From positions 1-64,000 of the forward strand of contig CALXHQ010000005.1 of the NCBI GenBank assembly GCA_944388145.1: a stretch of DNA of 64,000 nt, in the 5' to 3' direction. The position numbers were made by a program, and so were the translations under genes. The notes beneath the pieces are model-generated. The model saw only the letters and a program-made list of their open reading frames with translations, was not told where the DNA came from and did not search any database. The stretch comes from an uncultured Gemmiger sp. GTDB lineage: Bacteria > Bacillota > Clostridia > Oscillospirales > Ruminococcaceae. Shown here piece by piece: positions 40,829-49,454 of the stretch (within the stretch, counting starts at the first letter, position 1; the number at the start of each line of letters is the position of its first letter).

Positions 40829-42099
40829 GCATCCTCCTCGTAATACTCGGCGCTGGCGGTGTCCACTTCCTGCTGCATCTGCTGCAGGCCGGTCTGCAGG
40901 TCCAGTTCGCCGGTGTAGATCTTGAGAAGCGTATCGCTGACGGGCGTTTTCCACTCGGGGCGGGCTGCGTTGTTGACACTCTGCACACAGTAGTCGAACA
41001 TATCCACAAAGCAGGTCACGTCGATGGGGTACGCGTCAAACACCCCGACCCAGGTATCCTCCAGCCCTTCATAGGCCGGGATGGCGGCGCCGCTCTCGCC
41101 CTGGATGCGCTGGCCCTCCTCGCTGCCGAAGAATTTCAACACATCCTTGACGATGTCCAGGTGTTTGTTGTTGGCGCCGGTGGCGTAGCACAGGCCGTTG
41201 GAGATCGTGGCCCGGCCGTCGCCGGAGACGGGGTCCGGGCAGGCAGGCAGCACCGCCACATCCCACTTGCCCACCATGTCGGGGTAGTTCTGCAATTCCG
41301 ACAGGATGTTCCAGTTGCCTTCAAGGAACATGGCCCCCTTTTCAGAGAAGAAGGCGGTGCCGGGGGAAGTCTCGGCAAAGTAGGTCTGGTCGGGGCACCA
41401 ATCGTTTTTCTGCAGGCCGATGTAGAACGCCATGCCCTTCTCGGTACCGGGGTCAAGGAAGTTGCCGCGGGTCTTGTCTGCGGTCAGGATGCTGCCGCCC
41501 GCCTGGTACACAAAGTTCCAGTATCCCAGTTGGTCGTCGGCGTAAGCCATGTAACCATAGTTGCCGGTGGCGTCGTAGATCTTCTGCGACGCGTCCACCA
41601 GATCGTCCCAGGTCCAGGTTTCGTCGGGGTAGGCCACCCCGGCGGCGTCGAACATCTCCTTGTTGTACACAAGGCCCACGGTGTCCTTGTCCTTGGGCAC
41701 GCCGTAGAGCACCCCGTCCGACCCGCTGGCGTTGGACAGAGAGATGTCGGAGAAATGTTCGGTGTCCACAATGTCGGAACAGTCCGCCAGCTTGCCGTTG
41801 TCGGCATACTTCAGGATCTCGTTGGTGTGCATCCAAAAGATGTCCGGCATCTTGTTGGACATGGTGGCCGCTTCCAGCTTGGTCCAGTATTCGTCCCAGT
41901 TGATGACCTGCACCTGGATGTGAACATCCGGGTGCTGCGCCGTGTAGGCGTCGCACATGGCCTGCATGCCGTCGCGCTGGGCCACATCCCAAATCTGGAA
42001 GGTCAGATTCACCGTGCCGTCATCCGGGGCGCACCCGGCCAAACCGGCCGCCATCAGCGCCGCCAGGGCACCGGCGGCCAATCGATGCAGCTTTTTCAT
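40825..42099 (-). CDS. Carbohydrate ABC transporter substrate-binding lipoprotein
   Basis: A 424-residue family 1 solute-binding protein. The signal peptide ends in a lipobox, GLAGC, with the lipidated Cys at residue 23. The mature domain has LTFQIWDVAQRDGMQAMCDA, MPDIFWMHTNEILKYADNGK, GVLYGVPKDKDTVGLVYNKE and the Gly-Asn motif AMFLEGNWNILSEL. AAGGAGAT lies 7-8 bases before the ATG at 42099; an upstream in-frame start lacks support. It is the first gene of the operon, so it should be the most abundant product. From the enzymes downstream it probably binds raffinose, stachyose or melibiose. Confidence 0.95.
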   Translation of the reverse strand: MKKLHRLAAGALAALMAAGLAGCAPDDGTVNLTFQIWDVAQRDGMQAMCDAYTAQHPDVHIQVQVINWDEYWTKLEAATMSNKMPDIFWMHTNEILKYADNGKLADCSDIVDTEHFSDISLSNASGSDGVLYGVPKDKDTVGLVYNKEMFDAAGVAYPDETWTWDDLVDASQKIYDATGNYGYMAYADDQLGYWNFVYQAGGSILTADKTRGNFLDPGTEKGMAFYIGLQKNDWCPDQTYFAETSPGTAFFSEKGAMFLEGNWNILSELQNYPDMVGKWDVAVLPACPDPVSGDGRATISNGLCYATGANNKHLDIVKDVLKFFGSEEGQRIQGESGAAIPAYEGLEDTWVGVFDAYPIDVTCFVDMFDYCVQSVNNAARPEWKTPVSDTLLKIYTGELDLQTGLQQMQQEVDTASAEYYEEDA

Positions 42100-42199
42100 G
42101 ATCCATCTCCTTTTATTAAATCGCAAAAGGGTAAAAGGCTGTGGCCGGCCAATAGGGAAGCATGGCGCTCTTCGTCATTTTGATGAAATCAGGCGTCCG

Positions 42200-42229
42200 A
42201 AATTGTGCATAGTGCACATTGCACAATTT
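42200..42229. promoter_or_regulatory. Palindromic operator between the binding-protein and AraC genes
   Basis: AAATTGTGCA-N10-TGCACAATTT has perfect 10-base arms, with a further GTGCAC in the middle. It lies in the 283-base divergent gap. On the minus strand a TATAAT box is at about 42250-42255, so the site sits just downstream of that promoter's start. The neighbouring AraC-family protein is the likely binder. Confidence 0.65.
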
Positions 42230-42382
42230 CTACTTCTTTCTTGCAAAGATATTATACATTCTGTCCCCCTTATAATGAAATGCCACTATGCCGTTTTTTA
42301 TATGCCAATTTCAAGGTTTTTGCCCATTTTTGTTGAAGTCAGAACGCATTTTGGTATATACTGTTCAAAAGGAGGGTTGCCC

Positions 42383-43243
42383 ATGGCACCGCAGACAAAG
42401 GACGTATCTAAGCTGAAATTTCATGTTTTTCGCGACGAGAGGTTTGTGGACCTGAACCTGTACCAGTTCGGCTGGGAACGCACCGAACCGGCCCACAGCT
42501 ACGGCCCGCACGCCCGCAACCACTACCTGTTCCACTATGTGATCGCGGGCAAAGGCATGCTGCAGGCCAACGGGCAGGAGTATCCGATCACGGCAGGGCA
42601 CGGCTTTTTGGTGGTCCCGGGGCAGATTACCACCTACCGCGCCGACGAGCAGGACCCTTGGGAGTACACCTGGCTGGAGTTTGACGGTCTGCGCGCCCAC
42701 GAAAGTCTGAATCTGGCCGGGATCAGCGGAATCCAGCCGATCTACACCGCCCGAAGCGCCCGCGCCGGCCAGCTTTTGCAGGACGCCATGCTCTACATCG
42801 TCAACCACAGCGATGCCAGCCCCATCCATCTGATCGCCCACGGTTTTTTGTTTCTGGACCAGCTTGTGCAGTCCTCCGCCAACCGTCAGGAGGGCCGGGA
42901 ACGCCGCCTGCGGGATTTTTACATCAAGGAGGCACTGGTCTTTATCGACCAGAACTACCAGCGCGACATCTCCATCGAGGAGATCGCCGCGGTCTGCGGG
43001 CTCAACCGCAGCTATTTCGGCAAGGTGTTCCGGGATGCGGTGGGGGAAAGCCCTCAGGCTTACCTGCTGCACTACCGCATGGCCCGCGCCGCCCAACTGC
43101 TCAAAGAGACGCGGCTCTCCATCGGCGAGATTGCCCAGCAGGTCAGCTACGCCAATCAGCTGCACTTTTCCCGCGCCTTCAAAAACGTCCACGGCGTCTC
43201 CCCGCGTGAATACCGGCAGACCCACTTCATCCAGCCCAGGTGA
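42383..43243 (+). CDS. AraC-family transcriptional regulator (raffinose-type, MsmR/RafR-like)
   Basis: A 286-residue regulator. An N-terminal cupin-like sensor domain (about 20-150) has HYLFHYVIAGKGMLQANGQE and GHGFLVVPGQITTYRAD. The C-terminal AraC domain has two HTH motifs, DISIEEIAAVCGLNRSYFGKV and LSIGEIAQQVSYANQLHFSR followed by FKNVHGVSPREYR. This is the MsmR/RafR plan that activates alpha-galactoside genes. AAAAGGAGGG precedes the ATG at 42383. It is divergent from the binding-protein operon, with a palindromic site between, so it probably activates that operon when an alpha-galactoside or sucrose-like inducer is bound. Confidence 0.93.
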   Translation: MAPQTKDVSKLKFHVFRDERFVDLNLYQFGWERTEPAHSYGPHARNHYLFHYVIAGKGMLQANGQEYPITAGHGFLVVPGQITTYRADEQDPWEYTWLEFDGLRAHESLNLAGISGIQPIYTARSARAGQLLQDAMLYIVNHSDASPIHLIAHGFLFLDQLVQSSANRQEGRERRLRDFYIKEALVFIDQNYQRDISIEEIAAVCGLNRSYFGKVFRDAVGESPQAYLLHYRMARAAQLLKETRLSIGEIAQQVSYANQLHFSRAFKNVHGVSPREYRQTHFIQPR

Positions 43244-43323
43244 GCTCCCCTTCCCTGCCGGAATCGGGGATCTTTCGCAGGAACCGATACAAAAGCCGGG
43301 GCTGTACGCCGGAGACGGAGCAG

Positions 43324-43360
43324 CACAAAAAAAGCGCTGTCCCGCAAAAAGGGCAGCGCT
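43324..43360 (-). terminator. Terminator of the GNAT gene
   Basis: AGCGCTGTCCC and GGGCAGCGCT pair (one G-U) with a short loop, and on the minus strand a run of seven T follows. It lies about 100 bases past the GNAT stop codon. Confidence 0.8.
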
Positions 43361-43400
43361 TGTAAATCTTCCTGACTGGACCGGTTTGCCATGGCATCCC

Positions 43401-43414
43401 GTAGAAATTGTGCA
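43401..43414. repeat. Second copy of the 14-base AraC-site half
   Basis: GTAGAAATTGTGCA is identical to the reverse complement of 42220-42233, one arm and flank of the palindromic operator. It lies between the AraC gene and the GNAT gene. Confidence 0.6.
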
Positions 43415-43458
43415 CAGCCGGGAACCTTTGGATCGCGGCAGCGTCAGGGGAGGGTCCG

Positions 43459-43731
43459 TTATTCTCCCAGCAAATCCCGCTCCTCGGGGTGCGTTTCAAA
43501 CCAGTGCACGGCATAGGAGCAGATGGGCCTGGCTCTGCGGCCTTCCTGGCGCAGGGTATCGGCTACCGCGCGCAGAAGTTGTCCCGCCACCCCCTGCCCC
43601 CGCAGTGAGGCATCCACAAAGGTGTGATTGATGACGGCAACGCCCTCCTTTTCCGGGAAGGTCACCTCCGCCAACAGCTTTCCTGTTTCATCCGTGGCAA
43701 AAATCCGGCCGGGTTCTTTGCGAAACTCCAT
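43459..43731 (-). CDS. Small GNAT-fold N-acetyltransferase (COG2388/NATD1-like)
   Basis: A 90-residue single-domain protein with the compact GNAT form of the YjdJ/NATD1 family. It shows an N-terminal strand with GRIFATDETGKLLAEVTF, then INHTFVDASLRGQGVAGQLL, whose R-G-Q-G-V-A is the acetyl-CoA pyrophosphate loop. PICSYAVHWFETHPE at the C-terminus carries the conserved Cys and Tyr. AGAGGTG lies before the ATG at 43731; longer in-frame forms have no ribosome site. The acceptor is unknown. It is between two sugar operons but not obviously connected to either. Confidence 0.88.
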   Translation of the reverse strand: MEFRKEPGRIFATDETGKLLAEVTFPEKEGVAVINHTFVDASLRGQGVAGQLLRAVADTLRQEGRRARPICSYAVHWFETHPEERDLLGE

Positions 43732-43793
43732 AACAATCACCTCTGTTTCCAGTGTAACAAAAAAATTTGGCAGGGGCAACAGCCATGTGGAAA

Positions 43794-43832
43794 ACCGCAA
43801 AAGGGACCGGAAAATCCGGTCCCTTTTGCGGT
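43794..43832 (-). terminator. Perfect hairpin terminator of the GH operon
   Basis: ACCGCAAAAGGGACCGGA pairs perfectly with its complement (18-base stem, 3-base loop), and on the minus strand TTTTCC follows. It lies about 240 bases past the GH106-like gene and just ahead of the GNAT gene, so it separates their transcripts. Confidence 0.75.
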
Positions 43833-44074
43833 GACGTAAGAGCCAAAAAGGCCTTTTTACGGGGTTGACAGTGGAAACAGCCTGCGCATCTTCCAGACAG
43901 AGCCGGCAGCACCGCTCCCCCAGGGGAGCTGCGCTTTTTTCCGCCAGGCAGCCGATGCAGGGCAAAGGTCAGGAACATTTTGTATAATTCTATAATATTA
44001 TACAGCTTGTTTTTCCGGTATTGTCTCCATGGCGGGTGTGTTTGACAGCATGCCGTTCACACTGCTTTTGCCGC

Positions 44075-46741
44075 TTATTTTTGCCGAATCCGATGCAGGC
44101 TCACGGTGCCGGTCAAACCGCTGCCCCCGGCAGGTTTGGGGGCCAGCATCTTGCGGTAGCCGTCCAGCAGCGGATAGCATTGCCGCTCGAGGGTGGTGGC
44201 CACCTCGATGACCAGGGTGTTCTCCCCCGCCTGTCCTGCCAGGTCATAGGCAAAGGGCGGGGCGATCTGAATGCCGGCGCAGGCGCCGTTCAGGAACACC
44301 TCCACCCCCTCGGCGGCGTCGGTGATGGTCAGGCGCAGCGGCGCGGGCCCGTCCAGCATGAAGCGGGCCTCATACCGCACAAAGCCGGAAAATTCCGGCT
44401 GTTCCTCGGCCAGGGCGTCGGGCAGCGTGACGGGCACAGCCGGGCCGAATGCCGGGTAGGCGGCTCCCTCGCAGGTGGCGCGGGTCCAGCCGGTCAGGGG
44501 GATGGCGTCGCCCAGGGCCGGAGCCGTGTACAGCGCCGCCCCGGCGGGCGATTCGCCCAGCACCAGGACCCGGGGCTGCAGCGGCAGGATATTGACGGCA
44601 ACTTGCAGGCCGCCGGGGGTGTCGGCGGCGTCGGCGGGCTCACAGCGGTTGGCCCAGGGGTCGTACCAGCAGCAGGGGCCGGAAAGGCCGGGCAGCGTCA
44701 GCGTGCCGGTGCAGGGGGTGGTGCCCTCGTTGACGGCCAGCACCATTGTGGTGTCGCCCTGCACCGTCAGCAGGCGCAGCCGGTTGTTGCGGGGCTCCAA
44801 CACCGGGGCGGCCACCCCGGCGGCCCGGATGGCGGCGGGCAGGCTGGCCGGGGGCACCACCGGGCAGGCGGCCAGGGCAGCGGGCAGCGGGCCGCCCTCG
44901 CACAAGGTTTCGGGCCGCTGCCCGGCAAAGAGCACCGGCAGCCCGGCTTCCGCCAGCGCGGCCAGCCCCCGGGCTGCGGCGGCGGGCAGGCGTTTGGCCC
45001 CCGGCACCACGAAGGCCCGATAGGCCCGGCCGTTGACCAGCAACGGGCTGCCCAGTTTGGTTTTGTACCGGTCCGGTTCGCCAAACACATCGGCGGGCAA
45101 CACCCGGCAGGCGATCTGGTCGTCATACAGTGGGCGGACCACCTGCTCAAAAGGCATGGCGTCGGGATCACACCACTCGGCCTCGCCGTGGTAGAGCACC
45201 GCCACCGGGGCCTCGTGGGCCCCCGCACTGGTCAGTGTGGCCACCCGGTTCATATAGGCCATCAGCTGGCCGAAGTGCCGGTACTGAGGGTTGTGGCCGT
45301 GGGCGTAGAAGTGGGGCGGGCAGTCAGGGTCCGGGAATGCCTTGCCCGAGAAGGCGTGGGGCACAAAGTAGTTGATGCCCCGGACCAGGAAATGGTCGGC
45401 CAGGTACTTTTCCAGCCGGACGCCCTCGGACCAGCCGTAGTTGCCAAAGATCTCACACATGGCGTTGCCGCCCTTGGTCGGCTCAATCGCCGCGGCGCTC
45501 TCGGCCAGGGTGGCCAGGCCGTAGTGGTAGAAGGTGCCGTCGCGGGGCTGGCGCATATTGTTGACGCGGGGTTCGTCCTCGCCCTGGGGCAGCACCTGGC
45601 CGCCGATGTCATCGATCCCGGCCATATCCTGGCCCTGCAGGCCGCGGAAGTAATGCCCCAGGCTGGAGCCGGTGCGGCAGTGCTGGCCGTCGTCCTCGAT
45701 CAGGTGGCCGATATACCGTACACCGTGGTCATGGCACCAGGCGGCCAGCTGTTCACTGAAGTTCTGGCGTACCAGTTTGGTCAGGCAGTCCATGTAAATG
45801 GTGTGGATGCGGGCGGTCTCGGCGCTGGCATCCTGGCAGAACAGCCGGGGCAGCGCGGCGGTGTAACCCGGGCCGAAGTCTGCGGCCACGGCGGCCTCCA
45901 GCGGGGCGCTCCAGGGCAGATCCTGGCCGCAGCCCAGGGTGTTGCCCTTCTGATACAAAAGGCCGTTGCCCAGCTCCGGCTCGTCGGAGAAAAAGCCCGC
46001 GATGGTCTTGCCGAAATCGGCGGCATAGTGGGCCCAGTGGGGCTCATACACCGCATCAATCAGCAGCCGCACACTGGCGGGGTCGGTCATGTTGATGTAG
46101 TCCCTATGGTAGCCCGCGTTTCGGCTGGCCGTGACCACCTGCAACGCATACGCCCCGGCGGGCTTGTCCCAGTGCAGCACGGTGCCCTGTACCATGGGCA
46201 GAAGATCGGTCACGGCACCGCCCTCTGCCACGGCCTGAACGGTGAGCAGCCGGTCGGTGGCGGGGTCAAAGCTGCGGGCAGGCGGCATCTTGGCCGCAAA
46301 GGCCTGCATGGGGTCGCGCAGGTCCAGCCGCGGCGGGTCCATCAGTCCCTCAGCCCGCAGATCCAGGGTCAGCGGCCCGGCAGCGCTGTCCAGGGGCTTC
46401 TCGTTGCCCAGGATGCTCTGGCGGCAGCGTTCATCCGGCGCAGTTTTCACCGCGCCGTTGGCAAATCCGGTGGGAAAATGGCTGTCGTCCAGAATCCAGA
46501 CCTGCATATGGCGGCGGCGCGCCTCATCCAGGATCACGTCCATATCAGCCCACCACTTGGGGCCGCAGAAATCCGGGTGGGGACGGCTTTCCACGCAGAC
46601 GGCCCTGCAGTTGGCGCCCTCGATGGCCGCCATCATCTCGCGCAGGGTGGCCTCGTCCTCACCATGCTGCCAGAAAAAGGGCAGAATGTGGTTATCGGCC
46701 CGGCCGCCCAGCAGGGCTTCGATGGTCTTGTTAGCAGACAA
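44075..46741 (-). CDS. Large glycoside hydrolase, GH106/rhamnosidase-like TIM barrel
   Basis: An 888-residue protein without a signal peptide. Residues 1-450 look like the TIM barrel of GH106-type enzymes: VESRPHPDFCGPKWWADMD, VWILDDSHFPTGFANG, the acidic KTIAGFFSDEPELGNG and HLIEDDGQHCRTG, which could supply the acid residues. A middle region (about 500-700) has a Rossmann-like beta-galactosidase trimer form (PVAVLYHGEAEW). The last 140 residues resemble a jelly-roll galactose-binding domain (FVRYEARFMLDG). The start is a TTG at 46741 with AAAGGAGTGA 9 bases upstream. The substrate is probably a rhamnose- or arabinose-containing glycan; the family call is tentative. Confidence 0.75.
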   Translation of the reverse strand: MSANKTIEALLGGRADNHILPFFWQHGEDEATLREMMAAIEGANCRAVCVESRPHPDFCGPKWWADMDVILDEARRRHMQVWILDDSHFPTGFANGAVKTAPDERCRQSILGNEKPLDSAAGPLTLDLRAEGLMDPPRLDLRDPMQAFAAKMPPARSFDPATDRLLTVQAVAEGGAVTDLLPMVQGTVLHWDKPAGAYALQVVTASRNAGYHRDYINMTDPASVRLLIDAVYEPHWAHYAADFGKTIAGFFSDEPELGNGLLYQKGNTLGCGQDLPWSAPLEAAVAADFGPGYTAALPRLFCQDASAETARIHTIYMDCLTKLVRQNFSEQLAAWCHDHGVRYIGHLIEDDGQHCRTGSSLGHYFRGLQGQDMAGIDDIGGQVLPQGEDEPRVNNMRQPRDGTFYHYGLATLAESAAAIEPTKGGNAMCEIFGNYGWSEGVRLEKYLADHFLVRGINYFVPHAFSGKAFPDPDCPPHFYAHGHNPQYRHFGQLMAYMNRVATLTSAGAHEAPVAVLYHGEAEWCDPDAMPFEQVVRPLYDDQIACRVLPADVFGEPDRYKTKLGSPLLVNGRAYRAFVVPGAKRLPAAAARGLAALAEAGLPVLFAGQRPETLCEGGPLPAALAACPVVPPASLPAAIRAAGVAAPVLEPRNNRLRLLTVQGDTTMVLAVNEGTTPCTGTLTLPGLSGPCCWYDPWANRCEPADAADTPGGLQVAVNILPLQPRVLVLGESPAGAALYTAPALGDAIPLTGWTRATCEGAAYPAFGPAVPVTLPDALAEEQPEFSGFVRYEARFMLDGPAPLRLTITDAAEGVEVFLNGACAGIQIAPPFAYDLAGQAGENTLVIEVATTLERQCYPLLDGYRKMLAPKPAGGSGLTGTVSLHRIRQK

Positions 46742-46747
46742 TGCGGG

Positions 46748-47617
46748 TCACTCCTTTGTATCCAGATGGGTGTTCAGCCAGCGGGCGCTGACCTGCAGGC
46801 TCTTGACGGGGTCGTTGCCGACCCAGTTGCGGTGGCTTTCCAGCACGATGGCCTCGACGCCGTTTGCCTTGGCGATCTCAGCCCAGGCGGCAAGGGGCAG
46901 ATTGCCGGTGCCCAGCTCCATGCTGTCGGTCTTGAGGATCGGCGTCATGGCCTTTTCGGCGGGTGACAGGCGGGTGCCCCGGTCATTGATGTGCCAGAGT
47001 TTCATTCGGCTGCCCAGGGCTTTCATCACAGAGGCCACGTCGGCGCCGCCCTCGGCGAACCAGTAGGAGTCAAACTCAAAGTTGAGGTGGGCAGGGTCGG
47101 TCTCGGCCAGCAGGATGTCGTAGCCGCGTTTTTCCCCTTCCACCCGCTGCAGTTCGCAGTTGTGGTTGTGGTAAAGCAGCTGCACCCCCTGGGCATCCAG
47201 CGCCGCACCGGCTTTGTTGAGCCGCGCGGCCAGGTCGTGCCAGGCGGCTGCGTCGGCGTAAGCAAAGCGGTACATGCCGGTGATGACGGCATAGCGGGTA
47301 CCGAAGCTCCGGGCCTCGGCTGCAACGGCCGCGGCGTCCCGCTCGACGCTGCCCAGGTCGGTGTGCAGGCTGATCACCGCCAGGCCGGACTCTTTCACAA
47401 GGGCGTGCCAGTCCAGCTTGCCGCCGTTGCCGGTGGGCATACCGGCGGCGCGGGTCAGCAGCCGTACCATCATGCCGGTGGGGTGGATCATAAACCCGCA
47501 CAGCTCAATGCCGGTGTATCCGGCGGTTTTGACAGCGGCCAGGGTCTGGCGGGCCTGGGCTTCGCGGTTCAGGGCGGTGCCCAGCATAAATTGCTGCACG
47601 CCGGTTTGGATCTTCAT
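46748..47617 (-). CDS. Xylose isomerase-like TIM-barrel protein (sugar phosphate isomerase/epimerase family)
   Basis: A 289-residue TIM barrel of the same superfamily as the proteins at 11879-13624. It shows GYTGIELCGFM, AVISLHTDLGSV, LLYHNHNCELQRV, LNFEFDSYWFAEGGAD, LWHINDRG and AIVLESHRNW, giving the Glu, His and Asp metal ligands. The ATG at 47617 follows GGAG by about 11 bases. It lies between a GH43 enzyme and the GH106-like hydrolase, so it probably converts a sugar that these release. It is not closely related to the other two paralogues of the window. Confidence 0.9.
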   Translation of the reverse strand: MKIQTGVQQFMLGTALNREAQARQTLAAVKTAGYTGIELCGFMIHPTGMMVRLLTRAAGMPTGNGGKLDWHALVKESGLAVISLHTDLGSVERDAAAVAAEARSFGTRYAVITGMYRFAYADAAAWHDLAARLNKAGAALDAQGVQLLYHNHNCELQRVEGEKRGYDILLAETDPAHLNFEFDSYWFAEGGADVASVMKALGSRMKLWHINDRGTRLSPAEKAMTPILKTDSMELGTGNLPLAAWAEIAKANGVEAIVLESHRNWVGNDPVKSLQVSARWLNTHLDTKE

Positions 47618-47636
47618 GGTCACAGTTCTCCTCTCT

Positions 47637-49454
47637 TTACGCCTGCAGCGCAAACACCGGGCCGGGGGTCACGCCGTTTTCGTTGAAGCTGTCCACGGCG
47701 ATATAGTAGGTTTGCCCGGCGGTCAGGGTGGTCAGGGCGGCTTCGCTGGCACCGTAGACCAGGTGGCTCAGGTAGAGTTTGTCCGGCGCGATGCCGTAGC
47801 GGATGTTCACGCCCTGGGCGCCCATGGCGGCAAGCGGCTGCCAGCACACGATGGCGTCCAGGCCGCCGCGCCGCTGGGCCGAAGCTTGGGCCGGGGCCGG
47901 TTTTGCCCCGCCGCCGCGGCCGAACACCCGCAGCCCGGACACCCGCAACACCTGGCCGTAGGGCAGCTGCCCGCCCACCAGGCGCACATACCGCGCCGCA
48001 ACACCGTTTTCAACTTCATAATAGCCGTTGGAGCACTCCCTTGCAACAGATACAAGCTGTGCCCAGTGTTCGCCGTCGGTGCTCGCCTCGATGGCATAGT
48101 GAGAGATCTGGGGCTCCAGCTCGATGTGCCGGGTGTGGCGGTCGTCGCCGTAGGCTTCCGGCGGCAGGTCCAGGGCAATGTCCTGGTCGGCCAGGTTGAC
48201 CTGCACGGCGTGTACATCCATCACCCGCCCCAGGTCCACGGTCAGCCACTGGCCGGGGGCAGCGTCGGCGGCGCTCCACCAGGTGCGGATGTTTTCATCC
48301 ACGGCCAGGGAGGGGTCACTCCCCGCCGCAGTGGAGGAGGCGAAGGCCGCCTTGCCGCAGGAGAGCAGCATCCACTCCGGCTGCCAATCGGCCGGGTCGA
48401 ACCGTCCGGCGGGGATGCGGTGGGGGTAGCTGGCAAAGTTCTGGTTGCAGTAGAGCACCCCATCCTTGTCGAACCCGGCGGGGAACAGCCCGACACGGCG
48501 CTCAAAGTCGTGGTTGACACTGATGCGCATGGTAGCGGCGTGCCAGTAGTTGCCGTATCGGTCGGCGATGGTGCTGCCGTGCCCCGCGCCGGTGAGGAAA
48601 CCGCCGGTCACAGCCGAGAACGGGTTGGCCGCCTGCCGGGTGAAGGGGCCGAGCGGGCTTTCGCCCACATAGACGCCGTCGGCGTAGGTGTTATACTGGG
48701 TGCCGGGGCAGGCGTACTGCAGGTAGTATTTGCCGCCGTGCTTGGTCATGAAGGCGCCCTCAATGTAGGGTTGGCCCACGGCGAGGAAGATTTTGGTCAG
48801 CGCCTCGACCGGGTAGCCGCCCAGGTCGGTGACGCCCTCGGGCAGCTTGAGTGTCCGGGTCTCGGGATCAAACAGCGGGGCCAGGCTGCGGTACATGACG
48901 CTGGATTCCTTGTCCACCACGCCGTTCTCGCCCGGGCGCTCGTAGCCCAGGTGTTCAGGGTCGCCGTGGATCAGCGCCGTCTTCTCGCCGATGGGTTCCA
49001 GGGTCTCCCGGTCCAGCTCAACACCCCAGATGGGCTGGGTGTTGGTGCAGCCCCAGTAGAGATACAGCCGTCCGTCGTCGTCGAGAAAGAGGTCAGGGTC
49101 CCAGAAGGGGAAGGGCGCGGCCACCGGCTTGAACTTCTCATGCAGCGGATCGGCGCTGCGCAGGATCGGGCAGTTTTCGCTGCGGCGGGAGGCGCAGAAG
49201 TACAGGTACTCCCCCACCTGGCGCACATCGGGGGCGTAGTCGTAGATCAGCAGATCGGGGTCTGCGTGGAAAGACCAGTGCAGCAGGTCGTCGGAGTAGA
49301 AAAAGCCCGCCGACATCGACACGAACAGGTAGTAGGTACCCTTGAAATATACGAGCGTGGGGTCCGCCCCCTCCCGGAAGGCATAGCGGCGCCCCTGTTC
49401 GTTCATGTGCTGGTAGCGGTAGGGCAGGTCCAGCGGATTGCAGTAGGTGTTCAT
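47637..49454 (-). CDS. GH43 glycosidase with C-terminal discoidin-type binding domain
   Basis: A 605-residue protein without a signal peptide. The five-bladed GH43 domain (about 1-320) has the base Asp in REGADPTLVYFKGTYYLFVS, the pKa-modulating Asp in FWDPDLFLDDDGRLYLYWGC and the acid Glu in GQPYIEGAFMTKHGGKYYL. Residues 380-520 form an F5/8-type domain (AVDENIRTWWSAADAAPGQW, LTVDLGRVMDVHAVQV). A Fn3-like tail (QTYYIAVDSFNENG) ends it. GH43 enzymes release arabinose, xylose or galactose. GGAGG lies 7 bases before the ATG, which overlaps the GH2 stop as ATGA. Confidence 0.92.
   Translation of the reverse strand: MNTYCNPLDLPYRYQHMNEQGRRYAFREGADPTLVYFKGTYYLFVSMSAGFFYSDDLLHWSFHADPDLLIYDYAPDVRQVGEYLYFCASRRSENCPILRSADPLHEKFKPVAAPFPFWDPDLFLDDDGRLYLYWGCTNTQPIWGVELDRETLEPIGEKTALIHGDPEHLGYERPGENGVVDKESSVMYRSLAPLFDPETRTLKLPEGVTDLGGYPVEALTKIFLAVGQPYIEGAFMTKHGGKYYLQYACPGTQYNTYADGVYVGESPLGPFTRQAANPFSAVTGGFLTGAGHGSTIADRYGNYWHAATMRISVNHDFERRVGLFPAGFDKDGVLYCNQNFASYPHRIPAGRFDPADWQPEWMLLSCGKAAFASSTAAGSDPSLAVDENIRTWWSAADAAPGQWLTVDLGRVMDVHAVQVNLADQDIALDLPPEAYGDDRHTRHIELEPQISHYAIEASTDGEHWAQLVSVARECSNGYYEVENGVAARYVRLVGGQLPYGQVLRVSGLRVFGRGGGAKPAPAQASAQRRGGLDAIVCWQPLAAMGAQGVNIRYGIAPDKLYLSHLVYGASEAALTTLTAGQTYYIAVDSFNENGVTPGPVFALQA

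Noticed and set aside
44021-46966. A 981-codon open frame on the plus strand
   Set aside because: It is antisense to the GH106-like gene; it is Gly/Gln/His-rich low-complexity translation without any motif, an effect of GC-rich codon usage.
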